This document shows, one piece after another, positions 1 to 7,503 of a stretch of 64,000 bases of DNA. The stretch is from Thermococcus sp. MV5 (GTDB taxonomy: Archaea > Methanobacteriota_B > Thermococci > Thermococcales > Thermococcaceae), in the NCBI RefSeq assembly GCF_012027425.1, contig NZ_SNUE01000001.1, positions 248,001 through 312,000 of the forward strand. The letters are read 5' to 3'. Below the pieces are notes generated by a model. The model searched no databases. It was given only the letters and a program-made list of their open reading frames with translations, and was not told the DNA's origin. The translations under genes and the position numbers were made by a program. Each line of letters starts with the position of its first letter. The first letter of the stretch is position 1.

Positions 1-629
1 GGAACTTCTGTAAAACCTCCACGAACCTCACACTTGTGGAAATGTCTTATTGTTGGAATCTCGTATCCTAAGATATTAAGTGCAAATATTGCTTGATATG
101 TCATAGTTGTCGTTGCTTGTTTTACCCCATACCCACTTCCTTTCCTAAACGTCTCAATAAATTCCCGTATTTTCTTTTTTTCTTCTGAGGAAGGTTCATA
201 CTCTATCACATTAAATGCCCTAAGTACCCAGTATGTGGCCTCAAGAGGTGTTGCAGTTCCAAATTCTTCACTTCCTCCAAGACCAATGGCAAATTTGCCT
301 TTAAGAGGATTGTACTTTTTAAAGATCAACTGCAAGCCTTCTTCTGCAAGATCTATTGCTCCCAAAATCACAAGTCCTTCAATCGCCATAGATATTGCCA
401 CAACGGCTTGTTGAGGTTTTAACAAAGCATAAAGGAATTCTATTGTCTTTTCTTTCTCTGGAATTCTCATACCTAGGAGAGTATAAGTCTTAACTGCATA
501 GTAGGTATCGTTTATATTTGTCTCATTCAACAAAGAGATGAAGCAATACCCACCGTCTTCGTGTCTTCTCTTTTCAAGATATTTTAAAACTGCTTTAATA
601 TCCACATAACTCCCAAGCTCCGAGCCCAT
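1..629 (-). CDS. Prenyltransferase/squalene-cyclase-fold protein (3' truncated by window edge)
   Basis: The frame is open from an ATG at 629 to the window edge, giving the N-terminal 209 residues. The protein begins MGSELGSYVDIKAV and carries internal repeats of helix pairs with glycine/aromatic motifs (DGGYCF near residue 26, GGSEEFGTATPLEATYW near residue 125, RGGFTEV at the end). These resemble the alpha-alpha toroid of protein prenyltransferases and squalene-hopene cyclases. No catalytic aspartate cluster can be judged from this part, so an enzymatic role is unproven. GGAGG at 637-641 sits 7 nt before the ATG and fixes the start. The transcript begins with a fluoride riboswitch, which implies fluoride-dependent expression. 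What lies downstream in the same operon is outside the window; a fluoride exporter there would explain the switch. Confidence 0.75.
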   Translation of the reverse strand, partial: MGSELGSYVDIKAVLKYLEKRRHEDGGYCFISLLNETNINDTYYAVKTYTLLGMRIPEKEKTIEFLYALLKPQQAVVAISMAIEGLVILGAIDLAEEGLQLIFKKYNPLKGKFAIGLGGSEEFGTATPLEATYWVLRAFNVIEYEPSSEEKKKIREFIETFRKGSGYGVKQATTTMTYQAIFALNILGYEIPTIRHFHKCEVRGGFTEV

Positions 630-635
630 TCTACC

Positions 636-724
636 GCCTCCTAAAGTTTTAGCGGAGAACAGGCGTCATCAGCCCTTAATGGGCGGTTCGGGCTCGAAGC
701 CCTGGGCGGACGCCATCGCCCAAG
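636..724 (-). promoter_or_regulatory. Fluoride riboswitch (crcB motif) with RBS-sequestering hairpin
   Basis: On the minus strand the aptamer core runs from about 721 to 660. It starts GGGCGATGGCGTCCGCCC, continues through AACCGCCC, ATTAA and GGGC, and closes with TGATGACGCCT. This matches the crcB-motif layout: helix GGCGTC/GACGCC, helix GGGCG/CGCCC, helix GCCC/GGGC, and the conserved ATGG and TGATGAC segments. An extra GC hairpin (GGGCT-TCG-AGCCC) is inserted before the AACC segment. Downstream, CTCC (652-655) can pair with the ribosome binding site GGAG (638-641) around CTAAA/TTTAG, so translational control of the gene starting at 629 is the likely mechanism. Family recognition is from memory of the consensus, not from a covariance search. 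Confidence 0.9.
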
Positions 725-737
725 GCAAATCTTTAGG

Positions 738-752
738 TAATTTTATAAGCTT
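738..752 (-). promoter_or_regulatory. BRE/TATA promoter of the fluoride-riboswitch transcript
   Basis: Read on the minus strand, AAAAGCTTATAAAATT is a good archaeal BRE/TATA. Its centre near 745 predicts initiation around 719-722, which is the first base of the riboswitch aptamer. The transcript would therefore begin directly with the sensing RNA. Confidence 0.6.
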
Positions 753-798
753 TTCTTTTAGAAAGATAATAATAGCACTCAAGCTAGCGTGAGTTAAC

Positions 799-1452
799 AT
801 GGAGCTCATAGGATTTGTTCACGTAGGCAATACGTTCAATGAAAGGCTCATTGCTAGAGTTTACAGAAAGGTTAATGCATATTTCAAATCAAAGTACCTG
901 CCGATAAGGCTAGTTTATTTAGGAGAGCTTGAATTGGGACCGGCTTACTTAGTTAATATCCAAACGAAAGAGGGAAGTGTTAAAGGATACCCCCTTGAGG
1001 GAATCACCGAACTTTTACATGCAAATCTCATTCACAAACAAGAAGAGCTTATGCAAAAAAGGCGAATAAGAGAAGAGAGGAAAGAAGGTAAAAGTAAGAA
1101 TATTTCGAGGATGAATAAGATTTTTGGCATAGTAAACTTCCCCCTAGTTTCAAGAAATCCCTACCTTGATTTTTACGAAAAGTTTCTGGGAATTCAACAA
1201 AACTTTCATGATCTTAGAGTAATGGTCCTCTCTATAAAACCTTTTGAAGACAAAAATGAAGAAATTTTTGAAAAAAGACTCTTCAAAGGTATTTTACATG
1301 AAATTGGACATGCTTTTGGTTTAGACCATTGCCAGAACGACTGTGTCATGAATCCACCAAAACTTATTGCAGAGTGGGATCTAAGAAAAGAAGATTTCTG
1401 TAAAGAGTGTTTCTTGGAGCTGAAAGAGAATGTTAAGGGGGAAAACTATTAG
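799..1452 (+). CDS. amzA: Archaemetzincin zinc metalloprotease
   Basis: This 217-aa protein is predicted to be a cytosolic zinc metallopeptidase of the archaemetzincin family. The signature HEIGHAFGLDHC begins at residue 167 (zinc ligands H167, H171 and H177; general base E168). It is followed by C182, the Met-turn M184 and a C201-x2-C204 pair that should form the second, structural zinc site. The family usually has C-x4-C after the catalytic helix; here it is C178-x3-C182. Physiological substrates of the family are unknown. The gene overlaps the following glycosyltransferase by 23 bp, so the two are probably co-transcribed. An AT-rich box at 764-773 would give a nearly leaderless mRNA. Confidence 0.9.
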   Translation: MELIGFVHVGNTFNERLIARVYRKVNAYFKSKYLPIRLVYLGELELGPAYLVNIQTKEGSVKGYPLEGITELLHANLIHKQEELMQKRRIREERKEGKSKNISRMNKIFGIVNFPLVSRNPYLDFYEKFLGIQQNFHDLRVMVLSIKPFEDKNEEIFEKRLFKGILHEIGHAFGLDHCQNDCVMNPPKLIAEWDLRKEDFCKECFLELKENVKGENY

Positions 1453-2080
1453 TGTCATCATTCCTGCCTACAATGAAGCAAAGAGGATTGGTAGTGTTCT
1501 TTCCAAAATTCCAGATTTTATTGACGAGATCATAGTTGTGGATGATGGAAGTAAAGACAATACTTCTGAAGTTGCAGAAAACTGGGGAGCAAAAGTGATT
1601 AGACTAAAACAAAATCAAGGAAAAGGAGCAGCTATGAAAGCAGGAATTAATGAAGCAAGTGGAGATATAATAGTTTTTATGGATGCAGATGGACAGCACA
1701 ACCCCAAAGAGATAGAAAAGCTCATTATACCAATAATAAATGATGAAGCAGACTTTGTAATCGGATCCAGATTGATAAAAACTCAGGGGAAAAGACCACT
1801 AATTAGAAGGCTCAGTAATTTCTTGAGCACTTTCTTGATAAAGCTCAAACTGGGAATTGAAGTAAAAGATACTCAAAGCGGCTTCAGAGCTATTAAGAGA
1901 GAGTTTTTACCAGAAATCGAGAGCAAACGATATGAAGTAGAGACAGAACTCCTAATAAAAGCCGTAAAGAAAGGAGCAAGAGTTAAAGAGACCCCAGTAG
2001 AGCGAATCTATGGGATCGAAACAGGTCACTTCCGATTTGAAGACATTATAAGATTCCTAAAAGTCCTTTTCAAATATTAA
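1430..2080 (+). CDS. Family 2 glycosyltransferase (dolichyl-phosphate mannose synthase-like)
   Basis: The 216-aa product has a GT-A fold pattern: SVIIPAYNEAKRI at the N-terminus, VVDDGSKDNT (nucleotide-sugar binding) near residue 37, and MDADGQHNP (the DxD metal site) near residue 84. These features resemble dolichol-phosphate mannose or glucose synthases, which transfer a sugar from a nucleotide donor to a polyprenyl phosphate at the inner face of the membrane. It lacks C-terminal transmembrane helices, so it is the soluble catalytic type. Start ATG 1430 lies inside the end of amzA. The alternative annotation is a generic glycan-building GT2; the acceptor cannot be told from sequence. It could supply the GT39 protein and AglB encoded elsewhere in this window. 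Confidence 0.85.
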   Translation: MLRGKTISVIIPAYNEAKRIGSVLSKIPDFIDEIIVVDDGSKDNTSEVAENWGAKVIRLKQNQGKGAAMKAGINEASGDIIVFMDADGQHNPKEIEKLIIPIINDEADFVIGSRLIKTQGKRPLIRRLSNFLSTFLIKLKLGIEVKDTQSGFRAIKREFLPEIESKRYEVETELLIKAVKKGARVKETPVERIYGIETGHFRFEDIIRFLKVLFKY

Positions 2081-2106
2081 ATTTATCAAAAATCTGGAAA
2101 TTCTAA

Positions 2107-2337
2107 CTAGCCTCCACTTAGGACAGGCATAATCTTTATTTCATCCCCTTCTTCCACTAACGCTGTCCCTTTTGCTGGCTTACCGTTAATGAATATTATT
2201 TTATCATGAAATTCGTCATACCTAGGAATCACTTCCCGGAGAATTTCATCGACGGTTTTTTGACCTTCAAGCTTAACTTCAAGTTCCCTTGCCTTTGCAA
2301 GATGAGCAAAAGCTCCCATAAGTCTAATTCTAACCAT
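2107..2337 (-). CDS. MoaD/ThiS-family ubiquitin-like sulfur carrier
   Basis: This is a beta-grasp protein of 76 aa ending in the diglycine SGG typical of sulfur carriers, which are thiocarboxylated by an E1-like enzyme. It has the family pattern VRIRLMGAFAHLAKAREL, FINGKPAKGT and EEGDEIKIMPVLSGG. I chose ATG 2337 over the upstream ATG 2349 because GGTGG lies 5 nt before 2337. It lies downstream of the tungsten enzyme gene on the same strand (64 bp gap), which suggests a role in tungstopterin dithiolene formation. Archaeal proteins of this family can also serve tRNA thiolation by TtuA-type enzymes (one is encoded at 23196-24098) or act as protein modifiers (SAMPs). Confidence 0.85.
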   Translation of the reverse strand: MVRIRLMGAFAHLAKARELEVKLEGQKTVDEILREVIPRYDEFHDKIIFINGKPAKGTALVEEGDEIKIMPVLSGG

Positions 2338-2401
2338 GATCACCACCATAGAAACTTAATCTCAGGGTGTTAAAAATTTAATTGAAAGAAAAGAAAAAGC
2401 T

Positions 2402-4267
2402 TCACTCGAGCTGTGTAACTTTTTCAAGTTCTGGAATAACAAAATCAAGTCCAAACTCTTTGAGTGTTTCCTTCTTTGGAATACCTCTCTCATCCCAGCC
2501 CCTGAGCTTGTAGTACTCGCTAAGTAAGGCATCATATTTGTCTTTTTCAAGGTGTTCTCCTTTGTGTGGCCCGGTCTTAAGTCCTTCCTTGAACCATCTC
2601 TCTGGTGGATAGTCCATCTCTCTGTTCCAGTTGCCATTGTATTCTCTAACCCAGTAAGCCCTGATAAGGGCGTAAACTCTATCAGCTGCTTTGTAAAGAT
2701 CGTCCCATGTGTATTTAACTCCAGTAATAGCCTCAAGAAGCTTTGGATAGTAGTCTAAGCTGAGCCCAACCTCAACCCATGGAAGTCTGCACGCTGTGAG
2801 CATCTCGAATAGACCGCCTCTAAGTCTCTGTAGCTCAATAACTTTAGCAGCCTTTTCTGGATCATAAGTAATCTTGTACTCAACTTTCTGGGCCTTTTCA
2901 CCCTCAATTGGCGCTGTACCAATCTCCCAAGCAATAACCCAAGCTTCCTTGTGGTGGGCCCCAATAGCACTTGTTCCATAAGCTAAAGCCATTGCTGGGT
3001 AGATGAAACAGTTGTAACCGCTTACTTCCAATCCTTTTACGTGCATTGCAAAGTCCTTAGCACCAAGTTTCTCGGCCATTGCCTTAACGCCTTCAGCAGC
3101 GAAGTTCCCAAGTTCTGTTCTTCTGTAAGCAATATCCAAAGCTAGTTGTTTGGCCTTCTTGAAGTCACCAAACTCTGGAGCAGCGTCATCTTTTATGAGG
3201 CCCTTTTCTTTAGCTTCCATTACATATGAGATTGCCACACCTAGAGATATTGTATCAAGGCCCATCTCATCAGCAATTCTGTTTAGAACTGAAACCTCGT
3301 TGAGTTTTCCAAGACCTAGGTTTGAACCAAGTAAAGCAACGTTTTCATAGTCAAGTTCACTCTCTTGGCCCTCTGCATCGAGAACAACATTTCCACATGG
3401 CATGTTACAGTAAGGACATCCTCTTTGCTTAACTTTCATACCTTCCATTGTAAAACCATCAATAGAACGAGCAAACTCAAAACTACCATCACTGAAGTTC
3501 CTTGTTGGAAGGGCCGAGTTTTCATTGGTCCATTCAAGTGCGGCCATTGTCCCCTGTCTGTGCCAGAATGGATAACCAGGCGAATTAAGGATTTTATTAT
3601 ATGCTTCTTGAGAGAGTTCTCTAAGCTTTTCTTTATCGGCAACTGGAATCTCTTTGGTTCCTTTTATCACTACTGCCTTTAAGTTCTTGCTTCCCATAAC
3701 TGCACCCATACCAGGTCTTCCAGCGGCTCTCCCCTCTTGAGAGATAACAACTGCGTATTTAACGAGATTCTCTCCACCAGGACCAATGCTTAGTACTCCC
3801 ACATTCTTCCCGTGGATTTCTTTAAGTTCTTTTTCTGTTTCAAAAGTAGTCTTACCCCATAATCCCTCTGCACTGAGAATGCTAACGTTATCATTCTCAA
3901 TATAAATATAAACCGGCTTTTTGGCCTTACCTTCAACAACAAGTGCATCATAACCAGCTTTTCTTAAGTGAACAGTTGCCATTGTTCCAAGGTTACCATC
4001 ACCATAACCACCTGTTATGGGACTCTTAGCAGCAATGACCATCTTTCCTCCACTCGGGGTCGGGAGTCCGTTAAATGGCCCACTTGCAAAAATCAACTTA
4101 TTATCAGGGCCTAATGGATCCACATTCTTAGCTTCGTTCCAAAGAATCCAAGCTGCTAATCCTCTACCACCAATAAAGTTTTTCGCAACATCTTCAGAAT
4201 ATTCTTGCACCCATACTTTGTTGTTCGTTAGATCAACTCTTAAGATTCTTCCCCACCATCCTTTCAT
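2402..4267 (-). CDS. for: Tungsten-dependent formaldehyde ferredoxin oxidoreductase
   Basis: The 621-aa protein belongs to the AOR family: cytoplasmic enzymes with a tungsten-bispyranopterin centre and one [4Fe-4S] cluster that oxidise aldehydes with ferredoxin. It begins [18 protein letters not shown] and has the pterin-binding regions [15 protein letters not shown] and [17 protein letters not shown]. The cluster ligands are in CPYCNMPC (about residue 285) plus a distal cysteine in LTACRLPW. Length and sequence fit FOR (P. furiosus and T. litoralis type, about 620 aa) better than AOR (605 aa) or GAPOR (about 650 aa). FOR is thought to act on short C4-C6 semialdehydes in amino-acid catabolism. 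GGTGAT at 4274-4279 precedes ATG 4267. Confidence 0.93.
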   Translation of the reverse strand: MKGWWGRILRVDLTNNKVWVQEYSEDVAKNFIGGRGLAAWILWNEAKNVDPLGPDNKLIFASGPFNGLPTPSGGKMVIAAKSPITGGYGDGNLGTMATVHLRKAGYDALVVEGKAKKPVYIYIENDNVSILSAEGLWGKTTFETEKELKEIHGKNVGVLSIGPGGENLVKYAVVISQEGRAAGRPGMGAVMGSKNLKAVVIKGTKEIPVADKEKLRELSQEAYNKILNSPGYPFWHRQGTMAALEWTNENSALPTRNFSDGSFEFARSIDGFTMEGMKVKQRGCPYCNMPCGNVVLDAEGQESELDYENVALLGSNLGLGKLNEVSVLNRIADEMGLDTISLGVAISYVMEAKEKGLIKDDAAPEFGDFKKAKQLALDIAYRRTELGNFAAEGVKAMAEKLGAKDFAMHVKGLEVSGYNCFIYPAMALAYGTSAIGAHHKEAWVIAWEIGTAPIEGEKAQKVEYKITYDPEKAAKVIELQRLRGGLFEMLTACRLPWVEVGLSLDYYPKLLEAITGVKYTWDDLYKAADRVYALIRAYWVREYNGNWNREMDYPPERWFKEGLKTGPHKGEHLEKDKYDALLSEYYKLRGWDERGIPKKETLKEFGLDFVIPELEKVTQLE

Positions 4268-4273
4268 AAAAGA

Positions 4274-4312
4274 TCACCAAAGTTCATTAATGTGTGAATT
4301 TTAATAAAATTT
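4274..4312 (-). promoter_or_regulatory. Promoter and RBS of the FOR gene
   Basis: On the minus strand CCCAAAATTTTATTAAAATT (about 4298-4317) forms a BRE/TATA box. Initiation about 25 nt downstream leaves a short leader that contains GGTGAT 6 nt before the ATG at 4267. No Thermococcales glycolytic motif is visible here. Confidence 0.5.
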
Positions 4313-4435
4313 TGGGTTCACAAAATATTTTACTCCGAATACACTATGAAAACGTGTTTATTTAACGCAAACTCGACAAATAAGCTTTTTTGTTTAGCAA
4401 TGATTTTCGAAAATTTTACGATGAAATGCAACTAA

Positions 4436-4492
4436 AGCAAAGAGTTTGCTAAATTGCTTTGCGTATGCAAAACCTGAAAAGAATTTAAAGGC
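4436..4492 (+). promoter_or_regulatory. Two palindromes upstream of the radical SAM gene promoter
   Basis: AGCAAA-GAG-TTTGCT (4436-4450) is a perfect 6+6 inverted repeat. Eight bases later TTTGC-GTAT-GCAAA (4458-4471) repeats the same half-site sequence. They end 5 nt before the BRE/TATA GAAAAGAATTTAAAGG (4476-4491). Both lie outside any credible gene, between the divergent FOR and radical SAM genes. The repeated half-site and the placement suggest an operator for an unidentified regulator. Confidence 0.5.
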
Positions 4493-4519
4493 TCAATTAA
4501 AATTTCTAACTGATGAGTT

Positions 4520-5566
4520 ATGTGGTTTAGGAGAGTTGAGATTGGAGAGATTGAAAGAGCAAAGAAAGCATTACCACATTATTTTTCAGTGTTTAGTGGA
4601 AAAGAAAAACCAAATTTCTTTCATGTGAAACAAGTAGAAGTATATTTCGATGAGGAAGACGAACTCAAAGAGCTCTGGAAAATACATGAGGAAGGTCTAG
4701 AAAAGCTGAGAAAAAATGACTTAAAAGAAAATCCAGAGAAAAATCTCCTTGATCTCAAGGTCCTCATTGCCCATAAGATCCTAGAAAAGTGCGAACTTTG
4801 TGAAATTAAATGTCATGTAAATCGTTTTGATAAGGCAGGATACTGTCGTGTCAAAGAGAGCCTCATTGCAAGCGATTTTCTGCATATTGGTGAAGAGCCG
4901 GAACTTATTCCCTCATACACAATTTTCTTCTCTGGATGTAACTTTAGATGTGTTTTTTGCCAAAATTGGGATATAAGCCAGTATCAAGTGGGTGTAAGAT
5001 ATTCTCCAAAAGATATGGGGACAAAAATAGGGGTTGCCTATGCAAGAGGAGCTAAAAACGTTAATTTTGTTGGTGGTGAACCAACGCCAAATCTTCCTTT
5101 TATATTGGAGAGCCTAAAATACGTTGAAGTCCCAATTCCAGTGGTATGGAACTCCAACATGTATATGAGCAAAGAAAGCATGGCTCTTTTAGACGGTATT
5201 GTTGATGTTTATTTGGCTGATTTCAAATGGGGAAATAACCAAGACGCCCTTAAGTATTCAAAAGCCCCTAAATACTGGGAAACCATTACAAGAAACTTCC
5301 TCTTAGCAAAGAAACATTACAAGGCAGAATTCCTTATAAGACATCTTGTAATTCCTGGTCATCTAGAATGCTGTACACAGCCAATTCTAAAGTGGATAAG
5401 TGAAAACTTAGGCAAGGAGATTAGAGTCAATGTGATGTTCCAATATAGGCCAGAATATAAGGCACACAAATATCCTGAGATCAATAGAGGACTCACAAAT
5501 GAAGAGATGATACGAGCGGCCGAACTTGCAGGAGAATTCGGGCTAAAAAACGCGCTGGTGGGATAA
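4520..5566 (+). CDS. Radical SAM protein, PflA-activating-enzyme related
   Basis: This 348-aa protein has the radical SAM cluster motif C-x3-C-x2-C in SGCNFRCVFCQNWD (about residues 137-150), followed by glycine-rich SAM-binding segments (NFVGGEPTPN) and DVYLADFKWG. A second cysteine group before it (CELCEIKCHVNRFDKAGYC, near residue 93) is characteristic of the archaeal pyruvate formate-lyase-activating-enzyme-like family. Its substrate is unknown, and Thermococcales generally lack a classical PFL pathway. ATG 4520 lies about 30 nt after the TATA box, giving a short leader. The gene is followed after 1 bp by a 55-aa membrane protein. Reaction assignment beyond radical SAM chemistry would be guesswork. 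Confidence 0.85.
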   Translation: MWFRRVEIGEIERAKKALPHYFSVFSGKEKPNFFHVKQVEVYFDEEDELKELWKIHEEGLEKLRKNDLKENPEKNLLDLKVLIAHKILEKCELCEIKCHVNRFDKAGYCRVKESLIASDFLHIGEEPELIPSYTIFFSGCNFRCVFCQNWDISQYQVGVRYSPKDMGTKIGVAYARGAKNVNFVGGEPTPNLPFILESLKYVEVPIPVVWNSNMYMSKESMALLDGIVDVYLADFKWGNNQDALKYSKAPKYWETITRNFLLAKKHYKAEFLIRHLVIPGHLECCTQPILKWISENLGKEIRVNVMFQYRPEYKAHKYPEINRGLTNEEMIRAAELAGEFGLKNALVG

Positions 5567-5567
5567 G

Positions 5568-5735
5568 ATGCCTATCCCAAATAAAGAGATCACCGATAAA
5601 GACTTAGTAACCTCTTTGATAGCAGTGATAATAGTTTATGCACTTATCCAAGTCTACACAAGATGGTACTCTAACTATCTCAAGAAAAGGGAAGAAAAGC
5701 TTAAAGAACGCAGAAATATAGGGAAGCTCTACTAA
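5568..5735 (+). CDS. Small single-span membrane protein (55 aa)
   Basis: The frame ATG 5568 to TAA 5735 encodes 55 residues: a polar N-terminus, one hydrophobic span (LVTSLIAVIIVYALIQVY) and a strongly basic tail (YLKKREEKLKERRNIGKLY). It begins 1 bp after the stop of the radical SAM gene, and GGTGGG lies about 6 nt upstream of the ATG, so it is probably translated from the same mRNA. Topology would put the basic tail in the cytoplasm. I do not recognise a family. It is short, but its position, ribosome binding site and amphipathic composition argue for a real gene. Confidence 0.6.
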   Translation: MPIPNKEITDKDLVTSLIAVIIVYALIQVYTRWYSNYLKKREEKLKERRNIGKLY

Positions 5736-5932
5736 CCACCCGCCCTAGCTCTCATGAAAACCTCCATAAATTTTTCTATTTCTTCTTTGCTTCCTTTCAA
5801 AACTACTCTCCAACGAGGAGCCCCATAGAAAGGCTCACCTTCTTTAATACATATATACAAGTTCGCTTTTGATTTTTCTAGAATCCCCTGTATTTCTTCT
5901 GGAGGTACAGCGGTGACAAGTTCTCGTTTCAT
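5732..5932 (-). CDS. Hypothetical protein (66 aa)
   Basis: The product begins MKRELVTAVPPEEIQGILEKSK and has an alternating strand/helix pattern that suggests a small alpha/beta domain (YICIKEGE, RWRVVLKGSKEEIEKFMEVFMRARAGG). I recognise no function. An in-frame ATG lies further upstream at 5965, but a TATA box (ATTATAAAATC, about 5951-5961) overlaps it. Initiation about 25 nt downstream of that box places the transcript start near 5932, so the internal ATG of a nearly leaderless mRNA is the better start. The 3' end overlaps the convergent 55-aa gene by 4 bp. Confidence 0.6.
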   Translation of the reverse strand: MKRELVTAVPPEEIQGILEKSKANLYICIKEGEPFYGAPRWRVVLKGSKEEIEKFMEVFMRARAGG

Positions 5933-6075
5933 GTTGATATCTTCACTCAGAGATTTTATAATCATTATCCTTCTTTTTTCTTAGAAAGCCTTGCCTTTCA
6001 AGGCGAGGAGAATGTCAAACATAAATGAGAAGATATATAACCAAGATATTTCACATAAACAAAAGGTGAAAAAAA

Positions 6076-7503
6076 GTGAGGCTTCCTTCCCATAAGACAA
6101 AGATAATTGCCACTATAGGTCCCGCATGTAGAAACAAATCTACCTTGGAAAAAATGATAAAAGCAGGAATGAGTGTCGCTAGATTGAACTTCTCCCATGG
6201 TAGCCTAGAGGAACACGCAAAAATGATAGAATTAATTAGGAAAACGTCTGAAAAGCTTGATAAAAGAGTTGCCATCCTAGGAGACCTCCCTGGAGTTAAG
6301 ATACGGGTTGGAAATCTAAAAGAAAACTCCATAACATTAAAAAAAGGGGAAAAGATCATTCTTACAACAAAAGAGATAGAAGGCGATGAAAACGTCATTC
6401 CTGTTGAATTTAAAGACTTTCCAAAGCTCGTTTCAATAGGAGATACTATTTACTTGAGTGATGGGTATATTGCATTAAAAGTTGAAAACATTAGAGAAAG
6501 TGATGTAGAATGCCTTGTAATCAATGGAGGAGTCCTATTCTCTCATAAAGGCATAAATATCCCAAAAGCCAACCTTCCAATAGAAGCAATAACCAAAAGA
6601 GACCTCGAAATCATAGAATTTGGGGTTGAACATGGAATCGATGCTATAGGAATATCCTTTGTGGGTTCCGTTTATGATGTTCTCAAAGTTAAGCGGTCTA
6701 TAGAAAAGAAAAAATCCAGAATGTTTGTTATTTCCAAAATAGAACGACCTGATGCTGTAAGAAACTTTGATGAGATCCTTAATGCCTCCGACGGGATAAT
6801 GGTTGCACGAGGAGACCTTGGGGTGGAGATGCCTATTGAAAGTTTGCCAATTCTCCAAAAACAGCTAATCAAGAAAGCCAATATGGCCGCAAAACCCGTG
6901 ATAACCGCAACCCAAATGCTCGTTTCAATGACCCAAGACAGACTACCAACAAGAGCCGAGGTCACTGATGTAGCCAATGCAATACTTGACGGAACAGATG
7001 CCGTAATGTTATCAGAGGAAACTGCTGTTGGAAAATATCCAGTAGAAGCTGTTGAAATGATGACCAAAATTGCCAAAGTTACAGAGGAATACAGAGAATC
7101 ATTAGGCTATTCAAGAATACGGTCTTGGATTGAGGTTTTACCAAAGAAAAGTACAATAAAAGAAGCAATAACTAGAAGTGTCATAGATGCACTGTGTACA
7201 GTAGACACAAAGTACATATTAACCCCTACAAGGACTGGTTTAACTGCAAGACTTATCTCAAGATTTAAGCCAAAACAATGGACCCTAGCATTCTCCACCG
7301 ACCCATGGGTATGTAATACGTTGATGTTCTCCTATGGTGTCTACCCATTCTGCATGGAAGAAGAATTCAACGAAAATGACATGATATCACTAATAAAGAG
7401 TCTTGGATTAGTGGATAGTGATGATGTTGTCCTCCTAACGGAAGGAAAACCCATAGGAAAGACCGTTGGAACAAATGCAATGAAAATATTCCAGATACCC
7501 TAG
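6076..7503 (+). CDS. pyk: Pyruvate kinase
   Basis: This 475-aa protein converts phosphoenolpyruvate and ADP to pyruvate and ATP at the end of the modified Embden-Meyerhof pathway. It begins KTKIIATIGPACRN and has ARLNFSHGSLEEH, the catalytic lysine region MFVISKIERPDAV, the metal-binding MVARGDLGVEMP, and the signature ITATQMLVSM with PTRAEVTDVANAILDGTDAVMLSEETA. Start GTG 6076 follows GGTGA (6065-6069). TATA-like ATATATAACC lies near 6033-6042. The gene overlaps the convergent CinA-like gene by 4 bp. No TATCAC-N5-GTGATA motif is seen at this promoter, so it may not be in the TrmBL1 regulon. Confidence 0.95.
   Translation: MRLPSHKTKIIATIGPACRNKSTLEKMIKAGMSVARLNFSHGSLEEHAKMIELIRKTSEKLDKRVAILGDLPGVKIRVGNLKENSITLKKGEKIILTTKEIEGDENVIPVEFKDFPKLVSIGDTIYLSDGYIALKVENIRESDVECLVINGGVLFSHKGINIPKANLPIEAITKRDLEIIEFGVEHGIDAIGISFVGSVYDVLKVKRSIEKKKSRMFVISKIERPDAVRNFDEILNASDGIMVARGDLGVEMPIESLPILQKQLIKKANMAAKPVITATQMLVSMTQDRLPTRAEVTDVANAILDGTDAVMLSEETAVGKYPVEAVEMMTKIAKVTEEYRESLGYSRIRSWIEVLPKKSTIKEAITRSVIDALCTVDTKYILTPTRTGLTARLISRFKPKQWTLAFSTDPWVCNTLMFSYGVYPFCMEEEFNENDMISLIKSLGLVDSDDVVLLTEGKPIGKTVGTNAMKIFQIP

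Noticed and set aside
2362-2736. 124-aa frame on the minus strand within the FOR gene
   Set aside because: It lies in an alternative frame of the well-supported FOR gene, has no domain pattern and no ribosome binding site.
4446-4628. 60-aa frame before the radical SAM gene
   Set aside because: It spans the palindromes and promoter and then overlaps the N-terminus of the radical SAM gene in another frame; no family pattern.
6000-6075. TrmBL1 site at the pyruvate kinase promoter
   Set aside because: No TATCAC-N5-GTGATA or near match is found.
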